Shown one piece after another: positions 61,852-64,000 of a DNA stretch of 64,000 nt. Both the position numbers and the translations under genes were made by a program. The notes beneath the pieces were generated by a model, which saw only the letters and a list, made by a program, of their open reading frames with translations, was not told where the DNA came from and ran no database searches. This stretch comes from Agelaius tricolor (lineage: Eukaryota; Chordata; Aves; Passeriformes; Icteridae), in assembly GCA_023055355.1 (NCBI GenBank), contig JALJCS010000004.1:27494744-27558743 (forward strand), in the 5' to 3' direction. Position 1 is the first letter of the stretch. Every line of letters starts with the position of its first letter.

Positions 61852-62065
61852 AGATGGAAAGCTGAAGGAAGCAGATCAAATCCTTGCTATTAACGGACAA
61901 GCTCTTGATCAGACAATTACACATCAACAGGCTATCAGCATTTTGCAGAAGGCAAAAGATAATGTCCAGCTAGTTGTGGCTAGAGGCACTTTTCCTCAGA
62001 TCATCAGTCCTGTAGTTTCCCGGTCTCCATCTGCTGCTAGCACAGTTTCAGCCCATTCCAACCCG
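61852..62065 (+). CDS. MPDZ: MPDZ exon: second half of PDZ1 and following linker
   Basis: The first base completes Arg182. Codons 183-253 then run from [16 protein letters not shown] to [22 protein letters not shown] is the typical PDZ core strand and turn. His206 in THQQAISIL sits at the first position of helix B, which predicts a class I PDZ (Ser/Thr at ligand -2). PDZ1 ends near residue 227 (VVARG), and a Ser/Pro-rich linker ([12 protein letters not shown]) follows. The acceptor is GTGACAG (ends 61,851) and the donor GTGAGT (62,066), phase 0. The frame is open and continuous with the previous three exons. The next exon (mammalian VHWQHMETIEL...) is outside the window. Confidence 0.96.
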
Positions 62066-64000
62066 GTGAGTATAGCTCAAATATCTGTGTATTCAGTTCT
62101 GGATGTGCATGTACTTACTGCATATAGTCTTTTGAGTAATTTTTGGTAACTTGAATGTACATTTCTTCACAATTCTTGAGGTTTTTCTTCTATTTATCTT
62201 TATTATACCTTTTCCCTTTAAAGACTAGAAAATATTCTGGCTTGCTGGGGGAAAAATCTTCATCTTGGATGTATTCCCTGCTCCCATCTGCCAAATTATC
62301 TGTATCCACCAGTGCAAATGCAGCATGTTTACCTTACTTGATGAAGCTTTATTTTGAGGTTGCACTAAACAGGATATTTTTTTCTTTGCATTCTGCTTAA
62401 GCAAACAATTTTTTGAGGCTTTGTAATCTGATCTGCACCACCAGCTGGATGGGTGCTTTTGTGTTTGTTTCTCTGTTGTCTGTTAGCATGGGAGCTCCAG
62501 TGAAATTACAAGATGTGCTTAAGGACTCCCTAAAAAGCAGCTCTACTACAATTCCTTTCTTATGAGAGCTTTTGCACATCTACGTGTAGACAGCACAGTT
62601 CAGAAACATGGTGATATCAGGCTGATATTAACTGTACTTTCTCTTCCTCTTACCTCACTCATGTAATGGATTGTCCTGGGATGAAGCAGCCTATATTCAA
62701 TTTTTTTATATTCAAGTTCAGTCTTCTGTGGCCCTTCTTTAAGGGAGTCAATTACCAGAAGTGTAGAGAGCAATCATTCTGGAAAAAGGAACTGTTTTTT
62801 TAATCATTAGTATAACGATTAAAAAAAATAATTATATTATTAATTCATTATTATTATTATTGTTATTATATTTTTTTTATTTTTATTATTTTATTATTTT
62901 TATTTTTATTTATTAATGATTATTTATATAATCATTATATATATATCATTATATTATTCCTTTAGTGGAGGAATGTCAGAAATGTTCTTTATATCTGTGT
63001 ACAGGAGGGCAGCTGACTGACCTAACTTTTCCTGCCAGCACGTAGGGGAAGCTTGTTCTTTTCCAGTATTGCTGTGACAAAATTGTTATCCATGTGATTG
63101 CCTCTGTATTCGCTGAACAGCTTCCCTTGAATGAAAAGATGTTCCTTACAAACATTCCATAGCTGCTTCTGGTTTGTTTAGTGTACCTTTCCCAGTTTTC
63201 ATGTTCTCTTTGCTTTCAAATGCAACATACTAGGAGCCATTCTCTTTCCTTCTGGCTTTGCTTTATTGTACTGGCTTTATGTTAACACTGGATTTCCAAA
63301 CAGGTACCACAGGGCTTTGAGTTTGCAATACCTTGATTATTCAAAAAAAAGCTTATTTTAAGATTATACCTGGTGTAGCACCAGCTGTGGTTTTAAATTT
63401 CAGACGAGTTTACTGTGGAAGTTCTTGTTCAGAAGAAAGAGTACCATGAGCTTCCAGCTGTCCCTTCAAGGAGTGCCCCATGCGAGTGAGATAGGATTTG
63501 CCTTTCTTTCAGAGCAGTTTTGCCCCTTTCAGAACACAGTCTGCCATCAGAATGACTTCATTCTCATGCTGTTGCCATCAGACAACCCAGAAGAATACTA
63601 CATGGGGCATTTCTGTTACTACCTGCCTCACAATATTTGGTTCTGCTTTCAGACTTAGAAGTACTGAATTGGGATTTTGGTTTTTCTTTTGCTTTGTTGT
63701 AATGGCTGATGTGAACATGCCTGAAGAACAGACCTGAAAATTTTAATTTCCAGTCCTGTGTGGTTTTCTAGAAGCAGTATTTACTGACTGCAAAGGGGCA
63801 TGAAGGTGGGCAGTGCTAGGCTGCTGCCTGTATTCGTTCAACGAGTTCTTGGAAGTTCTGACTCATTATTCAACTCTGGTTTGTATCAGAGAAGCTCCAC
63901 CTGTTATAGAATTAGTAATTTACTGATTAAATATTATGTAATATCACACCTAATAGTAATTTTTGAAAAGGTATTATATGTAAATCTTCCTCCAACTTTC
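62066..64000 (+). other. MPDZ: MPDZ intron, continues past the window edge
   Basis: Begins GTGAGT. It contains the A/T-rich tract at 62,821-62,957. Open frames of 60-81 codons here have no exon-like borders or known domains, and I see no further MPDZ exon before 64,000. Confidence 0.85.
62821..62957. repeat. (ATT)n/(AT)n low-complexity tract
   Basis: About 137 bp almost entirely of A and T, with ATT trinucleotides, T runs and TATATA. The few G and C bases are scattered. Likely length-variable. Confidence 0.9.

Noticed and set aside
1..64000. CRISPR arrays, operons or other prokaryotic systems
   Set aside because: Spliced exons, CR1, SINE and ERV LTRs show a bird nuclear genome. No regularly spaced direct repeats were seen.

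Overview
This is nuclear DNA of a bird, very probably a songbird (Passeriformes). The evidence is the repeat content: CR1 LINE copies carrying the avian 3' octamer repeat (ATTCTRTG), a tRNA-headed SINE with a CR1-like tail of the kind first described in zebra finch (TguSINE1), and ERV LTRs of songbird type. Nothing bacterial is present. The window holds one protein-coding gene that I can support, and only its 5' end.

Region 1 (about 1-22,870) is AT-rich intergenic DNA with no recognisable gene. It carries weathered CR1 copies (near 9,771, at 10,520 and at 15,405-17,093) and G/T-rich simple repeats.

Region 2 (about 21,900-36,920) is a cluster of mobile elements. In order it holds: a CR1; a 1.35-kb solo ERVL-type LTR; a second CR1; a short LTR element with both LTRs, a tRNA-Trp-like primer-binding site and a polypurine tract but no recognisable pol; a CR1 fragment; a CR1 end next to a solo LTR with a 6-bp target duplication; the SINE; and a truncated ERVL-type LTR.

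Region 3 (about 36,920-41,500) is again plain AT-rich DNA.

Region 4 (about 41,510-42,800) is a CpG island with Sp1-type GC boxes. I infer it is the promoter and untranslated first exon of the downstream gene.

Region 5 (42,800-64,000) is the start of MPDZ (MUPP1), a multi-PDZ scaffold of tight junctions and synapses, on the + strand. Four coding exons are clear: 50,298-50,480 (L27 domain), 58,704-58,925 (linker), 59,909-60,048 and 61,852-62,065 (PDZ1). All have proper GT/AG borders and compatible phases and give 253 residues, about 12% of the protein. The remaining exons lie beyond the right edge. In contrast to Region 2, I recognised no interspersed element inside the gene part, only simple repeats.

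Placement on the Z chromosome, in the interval upstream of MPDZ towards NFIB, is inferred from known gene order. It cannot be read from this window. No new biological system was found. The most unusual structure is the pol-less LTR element at 27,655-29,830.
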